A DNA stretch of 64,000 nucleotides from positions 34,208 to 98,207 of the forward strand of contig CAKVIN010000007.1 of NCBI GenBank assembly GCA_934754425.1, given 5' to 3'. Below the pieces are notes generated by a model. It was not told the origin of the DNA, did no database searches, and was given only the letters and a program-made list of their open reading frames with translations. Positions 44,221 through 52,378 of the stretch are shown here, one piece after another; position 1 is the first letter of the stretch; each line of letters opens with the position of its first letter. The stretch is from an uncultured Candidatus Melainabacteria bacterium (lineage in GTDB: Bacteria > Cyanobacteriota > Vampirovibrionia > Gastranaerophilales > Gastranaerophilaceae). A program made the translations under genes and the position numbers.

Positions 44221-45462
44221 TTATTTTAAAGTATTTTGCATTTTTTTAATAACAAAATCTATTGCACCACGTTGAGTGTCAAAGACATTCTTACAAGCGG
44301 CTTTTGTTTTGTTATACGTTTCAGAATTGCCAAATAATTCATCCAAATAAGAAAATAACTCATTCGGTGTCTTGACAACCTTACCCGCACCTGATTTGCA
44401 AAGAATTTCGTAAATATCTTTAAAATTAAAAATTGAAGGTCCTGATACAACAGGTTTATCAAAAATTGCAGCCTCAAGAGGATTATGTCCGCCTGTTTTA
44501 TTAAAGCTTCCGCCAATATAAGCAACGTCTGAAGCTGAATACATTTTTTTGAGTTCACCTAAAGTATCCAAAACTAAAACATCGACTTTATCAGATAATC
44601 TGCCGTTTTCTGAACGCAATGCGTAAGATAAACTGTACTTTTGCAATAAATCTTTAATTTCTCCTACACGTTCCAAATGTCTAGGTGCAATTAAGAATTT
44701 TAAATCTGAATATTTTGCCTTTAAGCCTTTATAAGTTTTTATAACGATTTCGTTTTCCTGATGATGCGTACTGCCTGCAATAAATACTCTATAGCCTTCT
44801 TGACCGATATCAACTTTTTCTACAGCAGCTTCTATATCAAATTTCAAATTTCCCATAAGCTCCGCTTTATCAGAATCTAAACCGATAGAAATGAATTTTT
44901 CTTTGTCTTCATTGCTTTGAGCCAAAACTCCGGAGTAATTTTTGAACACATTTTTGAAGAAGAATTTCATTTTTTTATAAGAATTATAAGAAGCATCAGA
45001 AATTCTTGCATTAATTATGTACAAAGGTATTTGTCTTTTTTTACAACTATAAGCGAAATACGGCCAAATTTCTGTTTCTACAATAATTACCATTTCCGGA
45101 TTAATTCTTGATAAAAACTTATTAACAAATGGCGCAATATCGAAAGGGAAATACGTAACGTAATCAGCAATATTTGCAAATTTTTTCTGCGCAATCTGTT
45201 GACCTGCATAAGTAAAAGTTGTCATCACAAGTTTATGTTCCGGAAACTTTTCTTTGATAACTTTTAATAGGTTTTCTACCGCCAAAGATTCGCCAACGGA
45301 ACAACCGTGGACAAGTATAACCTTATCATTTTTATCAAACTTTTTTACGTTACCAAATTTTTCTTTCCAACCGTAAGATTTTTTGTGCAAAACTCTTTCC
45401 ACAAAATAGAACGGTAAAAAAAGATAGAACAAAATCGTTGTAACAACTTCTATAAAAAGCAT
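44221..45462 (-). CDS. waaA: 3-deoxy-D-manno-octulosonic acid transferase (KDO transferase)
   Basis: 413 residues from the ATG at 45462 (AAGGAG upstream). An N-terminal membrane helix (MLFIEVVTTILFYLFLPFYF) precedes a GT-B fold with VHGCSVGESLA (catalytic Glu), MTTFTYAGQQ, ETEIWPYFAYSCKKR and AGSTHHQENE, then GGSFNKTGGHNPLEA. It attaches KDO to lipid A precursor at the inner membrane, showing an LPS outer membrane. A strong sigma-70-type promoter lies ~110 nt upstream. Confidence 0.94.
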   Translation of the reverse strand: MLFIEVVTTILFYLFLPFYFVERVLHKKSYGWKEKFGNVKKFDKNDKVILVHGCSVGESLAVENLLKVIKEKFPEHKLVMTTFTYAGQQIAQKKFANIADYVTYFPFDIAPFVNKFLSRINPEMVIIVETEIWPYFAYSCKKRQIPLYIINARISDASYNSYKKMKFFFKNVFKNYSGVLAQSNEDKEKFISIGLDSDKAELMGNLKFDIEAAVEKVDIGQEGYRVFIAGSTHHQENEIVIKTYKGLKAKYSDLKFLIAPRHLERVGEIKDLLQKYSLSYALRSENGRLSDKVDVLVLDTLGELKKMYSASDVAYIGGSFNKTGGHNPLEAAIFDKPVVSGPSIFNFKDIYEILCKSGAGKVVKTPNELFSYLDELFGNSETYNKTKAACKNVFDTQRGAIDFVIKKMQNTLK

Positions 45463-45568
45463 TTTTTCTCCTTGTTGAACCTCACGTAATCCTGACAAAA
45501 AATAGTATCAAATCCTATACAAATTCTGCCATACTCCCACTTCGGTTAAAATTTCATAATACATATTG

Positions 45569-45597
45569 ATTATAGGTAAAATTAACAACTTCGTCAA
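45569..45597 (-). promoter_or_regulatory. sigma-70-type promoter of waaA
   Basis: Minus strand: TTGACG (45597-45592), 17-nt spacer, TATAAT (45574-45569). The downstream segment CAATATGTATTAT and more is nearly identical to the promoter at 51725-51753. Confidence 0.75.
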
Positions 45598-45691
45598 ACA
45601 GTTATTGTCAGGCAATGCACGACATACTTTTGGCAAAATATAATATAAAATTACATTAAAACAAACGCAAATTTGTCAATTAGACATAAAA

Positions 45692-45728
45692 GTCATTCTG
45701 AACCCAATTAGGGTGAAGAATCCAGCCG
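45692..45728. repeat. GTCATTCTGAACCC-type intergenic repeat
   Basis: GTCATTCTGAACCC followed by AGGGTGAAGAATCC resembles a short hairpin repeat seen in many bacterial genomes. Only one copy is in the window. Confidence 0.45.
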
Positions 45729-45750
45729 TTTATAAACTTTTATTGCGTTC

Positions 45751-45785
45751 GTAGTTCGTGTTGGACAATTATCATTGAACACGAC
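45751..45785. repeat. fragment of the 86-88-bp GTAGGTCGTGTT element
   Basis: GTAGTTCGTGTTGGACAATTATCATTGAACACGAC joins the two outer parts of the element at 46438-46523, apparently an internal deletion. It folds as a hairpin just after the toxin gene stop. Confidence 0.65.
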
Positions 45786-45786
45786 T

Positions 45787-46215
45787 TTATTTTAAACCAA
45801 GTTCCTCATGAAAATATTTTAAAGCTGTAAATTCCATAAGCTTGTCAGGTACGTTATTTTTGACTTTTCTTTTATATCTTTGCAAGAATCTTTTGAAATT
45901 TTCAATTATCAAGTCTTTACTACTAGATATTACAAGCATTTCCTCTCTTGTAATTGTAATTCGTTGTCTTTTTGAAATATATTCCGGCTTTGAAATGATA
46001 ACTGCTTTAGTATAATCTAAACCTGCGTTTGTTTGCTTATTTGTAATAAACCCAAATTTATGTCTTAAATGCGACCTTATTGGAATAGCAAAAGTTTGAT
46101 TGTCAATTTCTATCATTAACATTATGTATGGTCTTGATGGCTTATGTAAAATTTCAGGATAATCAACCTCGTTATATGTATTGTAAAACTCCTCTGATAA
46201 AAATATATATTTCAT
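45787..46215 (-). CDS. type III toxin-antitoxin endoribonuclease toxin (ToxN/AbiQ superfamily, CptN-like)
   Basis: 142 residues. The order of blocks is that of ToxN/AbiQ toxins: KYIFLSEEFYNTYN, RPYIMLMIEI, FAIPIRSHLRHKFGF, GLDYTKAVIISKPEYI and a helical end (LIIENFKRFLQRYKRKV). The wording is closest to the CptN branch. Family knowledge: a sequence-specific RNase that cleaves its own RNA antitoxin and is held inactive by it. AGGTGAAGT directly precedes the ATG, and upstream lie a terminator and a tandem-repeat RNA. Confidence 0.85.
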   Translation of the reverse strand: MKYIFLSEEFYNTYNEVDYPEILHKPSRPYIMLMIEIDNQTFAIPIRSHLRHKFGFITNKQTNAGLDYTKAVIISKPEYISKRQRITITREEMLVISSSKDLIIENFKRFLQRYKRKVKNNVPDKLMEFTALKYFHEELGLK

Positions 46216-46234
46216 ACTTCACCTAAAAATCAAA

Positions 46235-46263
46235 AGCTCCTCTCTAATAAATAAAGAGGAGCT
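46235..46263 (-). terminator. terminator between antitoxin RNA and toxin gene
   Basis: Minus strand: AGCTCCTCT (46263-46255), 11-nt loop, AGAGGAGCT (46243-46235), then TTTTGATTTTT. This leaky intervening terminator is the hallmark that sets the RNA:toxin ratio in type III systems. Confidence 0.85.
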
Positions 46264-46375
46264 GATAATCATCTAGTTGAGCTTTCTTTATTTACAACTC
46301 GCAGCTCTGCGAGTTAATCATCCGTTGGAGCTTTCTTTATTTACAACTCGTCGCTCTACGAGTTCTATCATCTAT
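46235..46375 (-). ncRNA. type III antitoxin RNA (two 49-nt tandem repeats)
   Basis: Two in-phase 49-nt units occupy 46364-46316 and 46315-46267 (minus strand), with a partial repeat end upstream. Each starts with a hairpin: AACTCGT-AGAGCG-ACGAGTT and AACTCGC-AGAGCT-GCGAGTT. The last stem pair changes from T-A to C-G, a compensatory change. The loop GAGC can pair with GCTC ~20 nt downstream in the same unit, forming an H-type pseudoknot. The RNA ends at the hairpin before the toxin. Unit length and copy number fit the CptI type as recalled. Confidence 0.83.
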
Positions 46376-46379
46376 CTAC

Positions 46380-46407
46380 ATTATGACACATTTATTTAAG
46401 ATTGCAA
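46380..46407 (-). promoter_or_regulatory. promoter of the antitoxin RNA
   Basis: Minus strand: TTGCAA (46407-46402), 16-nt spacer, CATAAT (46385-46380). Transcription would begin near 46373, just before the first repeat. Confidence 0.6.
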
Positions 46408-46437
46408 GTGCTTGTCATAAAAGAAAGGTTTTAGTTC

Positions 46438-46523
46438 GTAGGTTGTGTCGGACAATTATCATCCAACACTACAAATGGATATTTTTTTGTTGTGTTCAAT
46501 AAAAAATGTTGAACACGACCTAT
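46438..46523. repeat. palindromic GTAGGTCGTGTT element, left copy
   Basis: 86 bp made of two hairpins with inverted ends (GTAGGTTGTGTC / AACACGACCTAT). A near-identical 88-bp copy is at 49456-49543; together they flank the three-gene cassette 46624-49459. Confidence 0.8.
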
Positions 46524-46623
46524 AATTGTTGATTTTTGTAACAAAAAGTTTTAAAACACTAAAGTTTTTCAGAAAATTGCCGTTATACATGTTACAAAAT
46601 TAAATAAAAGGATGGAGTTAGAC

Positions 46624-48201
46624 ATGTTTAATCTATCAGCATTGATAAGAATGATTAATACAAATAACGACCAATACATTCAAAAAGACGAAATCAAAAA
46701 CTTTGTAGAGAAACAAAAATCTCCTAGTGTTTTTAATGAATATTTTGCTTCAATTGGTAGCGATATTAACATTTCAGAGTTTAGTGAACAAATGTATCAA
46801 ATTGCAGATAAAGCAAAAGCCGATACTGGGAACTCTCCAGATATTAAATTCAAATCCAATGCGGATAAAAAAGAATATGAAAAGTGTTCACTTGAAGTCA
46901 TAAAAGAGATAAATGATATAAAAGATGAATGTTACGGTGCTTATGGTTATAAAACCTCTAATAAAGCAGATTTTGATAGGATTTTTATTAAATTATTAAA
47001 AGAATCAGCGAAAGAAGGAAATATTCAACGTGTATATGAAAAATTTGAAAAACTGGAAATGAAACAACCTGTAAGTGTTGATTATATCAAAGATACCCGT
47101 CGTTATGATGTTCAGTTGCCAACTGGAGTTATATTATCAGCAGATATAGATTGGTCGAATTCGAGAGAAGTATTTAATTTTTTAAGTTTTGATGATAAAA
47201 ATTTTTCGAATACACCAAAAGAACATTTGCCGGAAGGATATGACCCAAAACAAGTTTTTGAGAATGGTAAAACAAGTGGTTTAGGCATTGATGAAGCACA
47301 CGCAAACGGTCATACAGGGGAAGGTGTAAGCTATGCAATCATTGATAGCGGAACTTTAGATTACAAAGGCAATCAACATAATGACATAAAATTTAAGGAA
47401 TACAATGTTTCAAAGTATGCTGCTGGAGAAGTAAATCATTATCATGGTAGAGCAGTTAGCTATATAGCACAAGAAATAGCACCGCAAGCAGATTTATATT
47501 ATTATGCAACAAATAATGGCGGTGAAATGGATGCCCCTGTTCTTGATAACTTAAAACAAATCTTGGAAAAAAATAAATCACTTCCTGATGATAAAAAAAT
47601 CAGATTTGTTTCAATGTCAATGCCTTTATATGGCGGAGAAGAGGCAAAGAAAGTTGTTGCAGAGCTAGAAGAACAAGGTGTTTGGGTATTTTATAGCGGT
47701 GATTGTAAAGACAAAAAAAAGATAGGGTATTTAGGCAAAAAAGACCCTATGGAAAATCCGAATGATTTTGATAACTATCAAATAGAAAAAGGTTCAGGAA
47801 TAGAAATAATGCCTGATGGTACAGTTAATACGATAATAAGAGAAAATCTATTGTATATCAATTCTGGTGATAGAACATTGCCTGACCCATCTTCTCCAAC
47901 TGCATATCGCCATGATTCAAGAGCAAGTCAATCTTGGTCAATTCCTGTTGTAGCAGGATACTATACTCTTGCTTGTCAAGCCGACCCAAGTATGACAAAA
48001 GATAAATTTATGCGTTTAGCAGAAGAAACAGCACAGGTGAAAACTTCTACTATACCTATTTCAAAATGCGTTGGCGACCCTGATAATGAAGACGATTGGG
48101 TTCCGGATGGCAGAAGTGAACAAACAACTAATATTAAAATCATTGATATCAATGCTTTGTTAAAAGCAATTGAAGCAGAAAAAGAACAAAAAGCTGAATA
48201 G
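46624..48201 (+). CDS. EF-hand / subtilase (S8)-like protein
   Basis: 525 residues from the ATG at 46624 (GGAG six bases upstream). An EF-hand-like loop lies near the N-terminus (INTNNDQYIQKDEIKNF). A helical region follows, then a subtilisin-fold segment: YAIIDSGTLD (Asp ~241), VNHYHGRAVSYIAQ (His ~274) and ASQSWSIPVVAGYY (Ser ~437; the usual GTSxAxP reads SQSWSIP). No signal peptide is visible. Inference: a calcium-linked serine protease or derived effector. First gene of a three-gene cassette with 12- and 7-nt gaps. Confidence 0.75.
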   Translation: MFNLSALIRMINTNNDQYIQKDEIKNFVEKQKSPSVFNEYFASIGSDINISEFSEQMYQIADKAKADTGNSPDIKFKSNADKKEYEKCSLEVIKEINDIKDECYGAYGYKTSNKADFDRIFIKLLKESAKEGNIQRVYEKFEKLEMKQPVSVDYIKDTRRYDVQLPTGVILSADIDWSNSREVFNFLSFDDKNFSNTPKEHLPEGYDPKQVFENGKTSGLGIDEAHANGHTGEGVSYAIIDSGTLDYKGNQHNDIKFKEYNVSKYAAGEVNHYHGRAVSYIAQEIAPQADLYYYATNNGGEMDAPVLDNLKQILEKNKSLPDDKKIRFVSMSMPLYGGEEAKKVVAELEEQGVWVFYSGDCKDKKKIGYLGKKDPMENPNDFDNYQIEKGSGIEIMPDGTVNTIIRENLLYINSGDRTLPDPSSPTAYRHDSRASQSWSIPVVAGYYTLACQADPSMTKDKFMRLAEETAQVKTSTIPISKCVGDPDNEDDWVPDGRSEQTTNIKIIDINALLKAIEAEKEQKAE

Positions 48202-48213
48202 AAAGGAGCTAAA

Positions 48214-48507
48214 ATGGCAATTGATGGTGTAAACAACAAACAAATGAAAACTCAACAAAGTTATGAAGATTTTGGAGCGTTTGCAGACAGGCTTAACAAA
48301 ACGGTACCTGATACAACTTCAACAGTAGAAGAAAAGAAACACGCAATTGAAGTCAAGAAAAAAATTATGAACCATCCGCAATGCCCAAGCGATGCTAAAG
48401 CAACTCTTCGCAAAGAAATTGATACTATTCAGGCAGAAATTGATCGAATGGATCACGACACAGCTATGAACACTAGCGTTTTTGGTACAAGAAATGATTT
48501 AGGATAA
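48214..48507 (+). CDS. small helical hypothetical protein
   Basis: 97 residues, hydrophilic and helical (EEKKHAIEVKKKIM, LRKEIDTIQAEIDRMD), no signal peptide, no known family. AAAGGAG precedes the ATG. Its place between two protease-like genes suggests a partner, chaperone or inhibitor role; this is inference from position only. Confidence 0.65.
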   Translation: MAIDGVNNKQMKTQQSYEDFGAFADRLNKTVPDTTSTVEEKKHAIEVKKKIMNHPQCPSDAKATLRKEIDTIQAEIDRMDHDTAMNTSVFGTRNDLG

Positions 48508-48514
48508 CGAAAAA

Positions 48515-49459
48515 ATGAGTGATGGCAGAATTGATGGACGATTTGTTGTAAATACAAACCTTGCTACAAGTATTAGAAACGAACTCGGAATTTCAGCAGA
48601 AGAATGCAAACAAATGGGTAGCGTTTGGGATGCTGTGTTGAATGAAGTTAACAATTCTTCTAATTATGAAGTTGCAAACAATAATAAAAATCAACAGACA
48701 AACTCTCAACAGAGTAATGTAAACGTACAAGTTGGCTCTGTTGTTAAGTTTACGAAAGAATGTTGGAACAAAATCGTTGATATGGTTAATTCTGCCCTTA
48801 AATCATTTAGCGATAAACAAATTCAAGCGGAAGAAGCGGATGAGTATCATGACAATTTGAACTTGGGCGAATCTGCTATTCAACAATTTAATGAAGAACA
48901 TCCAAATGTAGAATCAGCAACTTACTATGGTAGTTTAGCTGAATATCTTAAAGCAAACGGCAAGAGCAAAAAGAAACTGGAAGAATTAAAACAAAATCCC
49001 AATTTTTCTGAATTAGCAAATTATATTGAAGATTACCAAAACGGAAAAATTAGTATAAAAGAACTCAAAAGAAAAGCAAATTCATTAGGTGTCGGAGATG
49101 AAAAGAATGGAACATCTTTGGATTGTGAAGATAGAGCCAGACTTTTAGAGAAAAAATTTAATGAAAATGGTACAAAAAGTATTGTCTTAGATGTTGCTGA
49201 TATAGAACATTTTGGACAAGATGAAGGTAGAGGCTCGCATACATTTTGCGTTGTAGGTATGGCTAAAAATGCTGATACGACAGACCCTTCAACATGGGGC
49301 AAAAATGCAGTAATTGTTGATGCTTGGATTGGCAAAACTTTCTCTGTACAGGAAGGCATTGATTATTACAAAGAATTTTTAAGATTTGATGATAAACACA
49401 AAATGACTTTCGGAACTCGTGAACAAAATATGGAAAAATTGAATGCAAATAATAAGTAG
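48515..49459 (+). CDS. papain/transglutaminase-like cysteine peptidase candidate
   Basis: 314 residues. The first ~100 residues are Asn/Gln-rich with helices. The C-terminal ~115 residues contain a spaced Cys-His-Asp set: SLDCEDRARLLEKKF (C204), GSHTFCVVG (H242) and AVIVDAWIG (D269), the order and spacing of papain-like/transglutaminase-like folds. No family name can be given. The stop codon lies inside the end of the right-hand GTAGGTCGTGTT element. Third gene of the cassette. Confidence 0.68.
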   Translation: MSDGRIDGRFVVNTNLATSIRNELGISAEECKQMGSVWDAVLNEVNNSSNYEVANNNKNQQTNSQQSNVNVQVGSVVKFTKECWNKIVDMVNSALKSFSDKQIQAEEADEYHDNLNLGESAIQQFNEEHPNVESATYYGSLAEYLKANGKSKKKLEELKQNPNFSELANYIEDYQNGKISIKELKRKANSLGVGDEKNGTSLDCEDRARLLEKKFNENGTKSIVLDVADIEHFGQDEGRGSHTFCVVGMAKNADTTDPSTWGKNAVIVDAWIGKTFSVQEGIDYYKEFLRFDDKHKMTFGTREQNMEKLNANNK

Positions 49460-49543
49460 GTCGTGTTGGACAATTGTCATCCAACACGACAAATACATAA
49501 ATTTTAATGTCGTGTTCAATGAAAAATGTTGAACACGACCTAC
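49456..49543. repeat. palindromic GTAGGTCGTGTT element, right copy
   Basis: 88 bp with 12-bp perfect inverted ends GTAGGTCGTGTT / AACACGACCTAC and two internal hairpins, in the same orientation as the copy at 46438-46523. It provides the stop codon of the 48515-49459 gene and probably its terminator. Confidence 0.85.
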
Positions 49544-49573
49544 AACTTGCTTATTTTTATTTACCAAATATTT

Positions 49574-50767
49574 TTAAGATAAAAACCAATCAAGTGCATA
49601 TATTTGTTTAATTCCGTTATAAGAAACCTTTGGTACATTATCCATCGTTATCAAATATTTAGTATTATGATCTTTTATATTATTTAAAGGAGTAAGTTCT
49701 CTGGTCAAAGTTTCAATATTCATAACAGTTTGTGCAACTTGATAATATTCAATTTCGCCATTTTTTTCCACAACAAAATCAACTTCCAAGTTATCAACTT
49801 TTCCAATATAAACTTTAAAACCTCGTCTTATTAGTTCCAAATAAACTACGTTTTCTAAAATATGTCCCATATCTACATATTTTGAACCTAATAAAAAGTA
49901 TCTTAAGCCAATATCTACAACATAATACTTCTCTTGCGTTTCCAGATATTGCTTCCCCTTTATGTCATATCTGTTTGCTTTATACAAAATGAGACTATCT
50001 ACTAATGCTGACAAATAGTTTTCAACCGTATGATTAGATACCTTTCGTCCTTTTGAAGTCATAGTATCACTAATTTTTTTGGGAGTTGTAATATTTCCAA
50101 TATTATCAAACATAAATTTGATAATACTTTCTAAAACAGAAATATCTGAAATTTTTTTTCGACTTACAACATCTTTTAAAATGACTGTGTTATAAATACC
50201 GCTTAAATAGGCTTGAATTTGTTCTTTATCTTCTTCTAATTCTGTAATATATGGGAAAGAGCCATTTTCAAGGTATTGTTTGTATAGAGTTGGTAAATCT
50301 CTATTATCATTAAAAACCGATGTGTATTCTTTGAATGATAATGGTAGCATTTGAACTTCAATATAACGTCCAGATAATAGTGTTGCAAGTTCTCCAGACA
50401 TAAAATAAGCATTAGAACCAGTTATATATAAATCAACATTATCCAAAATATACAAACCATCAATTGCTTTCTGATAATCTTGCACATTTTGTATTTCATC
50501 CAATAATATATAATTTTTTTTATTTGGAGCAAGCATTGATTTCAAGTAATCATAAAGGCTTTTATAATTTCTTAAATTATCAAAATCAGGATTTTCAAAA
50601 TTTATTGTAATAATTTGAGTAGAATCAACTTTGTTTTCCAACAAATAATCTCGAAAAAGCTTTAATAATGTTGATTTTCCACATCGTCGAATACCAGTAA
50701 CAACTTTAATAAGTTTCTTGTCTTTAAATTTTATTAATTTTCGTAAGTATTCATCACGTTTAATCAT
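49574..50767 (-). CDS. AAA+ ATPase with DUF4143
   Basis: 397 residues. Residues ~1-170 are an AAA_14 ATPase with Walker A GIRRCGKSTLLKLF, Walker B ILLDEIQ and LYITGSNAYFMS. The C-terminal ~200 residues are DUF4143, containing the E-x(n)-EVDFVVEK nuclease-like strand. A widespread family in gut bacteria and archaea, often horizontally moved; the role is unproven. It has its own promoter region and is not in an operon. Confidence 0.85.
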   Translation of the reverse strand: MIKRDEYLRKLIKFKDKKLIKVVTGIRRCGKSTLLKLFRDYLLENKVDSTQIITINFENPDFDNLRNYKSLYDYLKSMLAPNKKNYILLDEIQNVQDYQKAIDGLYILDNVDLYITGSNAYFMSGELATLLSGRYIEVQMLPLSFKEYTSVFNDNRDLPTLYKQYLENGSFPYITELEEDKEQIQAYLSGIYNTVILKDVVSRKKISDISVLESIIKFMFDNIGNITTPKKISDTMTSKGRKVSNHTVENYLSALVDSLILYKANRYDIKGKQYLETQEKYYVVDIGLRYFLLGSKYVDMGHILENVVYLELIRRGFKVYIGKVDNLEVDFVVEKNGEIEYYQVAQTVMNIETLTRELTPLNNIKDHNTKYLITMDNVPKVSYNGIKQIYALDWFLS

Positions 50768-50907
50768 TGTTAACTCCTATTATAATAGTACAATTTTTTA
50801 GTCAAAAAGTCAAGTTTTGGAAGTGCACTTCCATTACTCATTAAATCAAATAAGTTTTGGAAGTTAAAAATGCAAATTAAAATTAGATGACAAAAAGTTA
50901 TACAATA

Positions 50908-50950
50908 AAAAATGTCGTGTTCAATATTCTTTATTGAACACGACATTTTT
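50908..50950. terminator. 19-bp hairpin terminator derived from the GTCGTGTTCAAT repeat
   Basis: AAAAATGTCGTGTTCAATA (50908-50926) and its exact complement (50932-50950) with a 5-nt loop. The sequence matches the right half of the 46438/49456 elements, so the repeat family has supplied a terminator for the gene ending at 50963. Confidence 0.8.
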
Positions 50951-50962
50951 ATAAAAACTCAA

Positions 50963-51688
50963 CTAAGCCCAATATTTATCAAGCCATTTGGTTGGTTTAA
51001 CATATCTCAAACCACCTTTGCCCATAAATCCGGCATAAGCTTGTTCCGGAGTTGGACGCCCATGGAATACAATAATTTTTGCTTCTTGCGGATCTCTAGG
51101 CATTTTGAAGAAATTAAGCGGAAATGGTTGCAAACAATTACGTTTGAAGCTTACACACCAAGAGCTGTCCCAGTATTTAAGAATACCTTTTTTATCCATT
51201 TCATAAGAAAGAAATGCTTGTTCGTTCTTATAATCGTGGCGAATTTCATTACCAAGTTTGTAAAAATTCTGCAAGACTTCCGGATGTTTACCAACTTCAA
51301 AACGAAATACAGAAGAGTTTCCGATAATATCATTAGGAAAATCCCAATCCTTAACGATTAAAAACTCACCTTCTGCTTCAAAAAACGGAGTTAAATCACT
51401 TCTGATTACAATATCCAAATCCAAGAAAAGAGCTGTTCCTTCTAAATCTGCTAATTGTTCATTAAACAAAGACAATTTTCTCCAGCCTTTATCTCCAATA
51501 TTCGGATTATCTTCATAAGGTGGAAGTTCTCTTACTTCAATACCTTCAGCCAAGCCTTCAGCACTGTCTGTAAAACATACAAATCTATGTGGCAAACTTA
51601 AATTCTTTTGAACCATTTTGTAAAGTCTATTTACATATTCCGGTCCAAATTTTGTTCCCCATTTTATGCAGATAACATTTTTTGTCAT
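50963..51688 (-). CDS. GT-A type glycosyltransferase-like protein
   Basis: 241 residues. The N-terminal strand KNVICIKWGTKFGPEYVNRLY, the D-x-D site in ALFLDLDIVIRSDL and the later W-rich block (LKYWDSSWCVSFKRNC) resemble nucleotide-sugar transferases of capsule/LPS type. The exact family is not identified. No membrane helix. Its promoter is a near copy of the waaA promoter, suggesting shared control of envelope sugar genes. Confidence 0.72.
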   Translation of the reverse strand: MTKNVICIKWGTKFGPEYVNRLYKMVQKNLSLPHRFVCFTDSAEGLAEGIEVRELPPYEDNPNIGDKGWRKLSLFNEQLADLEGTALFLDLDIVIRSDLTPFFEAEGEFLIVKDWDFPNDIIGNSSVFRFEVGKHPEVLQNFYKLGNEIRHDYKNEQAFLSYEMDKKGILKYWDSSWCVSFKRNCLQPFPLNFFKMPRDPQEAKIIVFHGRPTPEQAYAGFMGKGGLRYVKPTKWLDKYWA

Positions 51689-51724
51689 ACTCCCACTCCC
51701 ATTAAAATTTTATAATACATATTG

Positions 51725-51753
51725 ATTATAGGTGAAATCCAAGATTTCGTCAA
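51725..51753 (-). promoter_or_regulatory. sigma-70-type promoter of the glycosyltransferase gene
   Basis: Minus strand: TTGACG (51753-51748), 17-nt spacer, TATAAT (51730-51725), then CAATATGTATTAT as at waaA. Confidence 0.75.
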
Positions 51754-51780
51754 ACCATTCTATTTGATGAAATAATCAAA

Positions 51781-51814
51781 GTCGTAGGGTGGGAATAGCG
51801 AAGCGGTTCCCACC
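51781..51814. repeat. GTAGGGTGGGAA hairpin repeat
   Basis: GTAGGGTGGGAA...TTCCCACC, a member of the hairpin family at 30817-30848; it lies just after gmk and may terminate it. Confidence 0.65.
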
Positions 51815-51829
51815 TTATTAATTGAAATC

Positions 51830-52378
51830 TCATCCAATCATGATTTTTTCTAAACCTTGAACAGCATTAGCAATCTCATCATTGACAATTTTATAATCAA
51901 AATGTTTAGAGTTTTCCATTTCTAACTTAATAGATGCAAGTCTTTTTTGAATAGCTTCTTCTGTTTCGGTATGACGTCCACGTAATCTTGATTCCAGCTC
52001 TTCAAGTGATGGTGGAGCGATAAATATCAAAACTGCTTCCGGCATAATCTTTTTGACATTCAGTGCACCTTTTGTATCAATCTCTAATATCAAATTTTCA
52101 CCATTTTTCAAGCAATCTTCTACAAAGCTTTTTTTAGTGCCATAATGATTACCGGAAAATTCTGCCCACTCTAAAAAATCATCATTTTCAACACATTTTT
52201 TAAACTCATCTTTGGTTAAAAAGAAATAGTTTTCACCATGGACTTCCCCATCTCTTTTTCCTCTAGTAGTACAAGAAATTGAGAGTTTAAATTCCGGATG
52301 TTTTGCTAAAAATTCTTTTATTACAGTTCCTTTTCCAACTCCGGAGGAACCTGATATTACAAATAATCTATTCTTCAT
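51830..52378 (-). CDS. gmk: guanylate kinase
   Basis: 182 residues. P-loop SGSSGVGKGTVIKEF, GMP-binding SCTTRGKRDGEVHGENYFF and the lid region around LRGRHTETEEAI. Converts GMP to GDP. The ATG at 52378 lies within the end of the upstream decarboxylase gene (11-nt overlap), an unusual partner; the earlier TTG reading is not needed. Confidence 0.95.
   Translation of the reverse strand: MKNRLFVISGSSGVGKGTVIKEFLAKHPEFKLSISCTTRGKRDGEVHGENYFFLTKDEFKKCVENDDFLEWAEFSGNHYGTKKSFVEDCLKNGENLILEIDTKGALNVKKIMPEAVLIFIAPPSLEELESRLRGRHTETEEAIQKRLASIKLEMENSKHFDYKIVNDEIANAVQGLEKIMIG

Noticed and set aside
46235..46375. CRISPR array from the tandem repeats
   Set aside because: The two units are contiguous without unique spacers, and they lie between a promoter and terminator upstream of a ToxN-like gene, which fits a type III antitoxin RNA.
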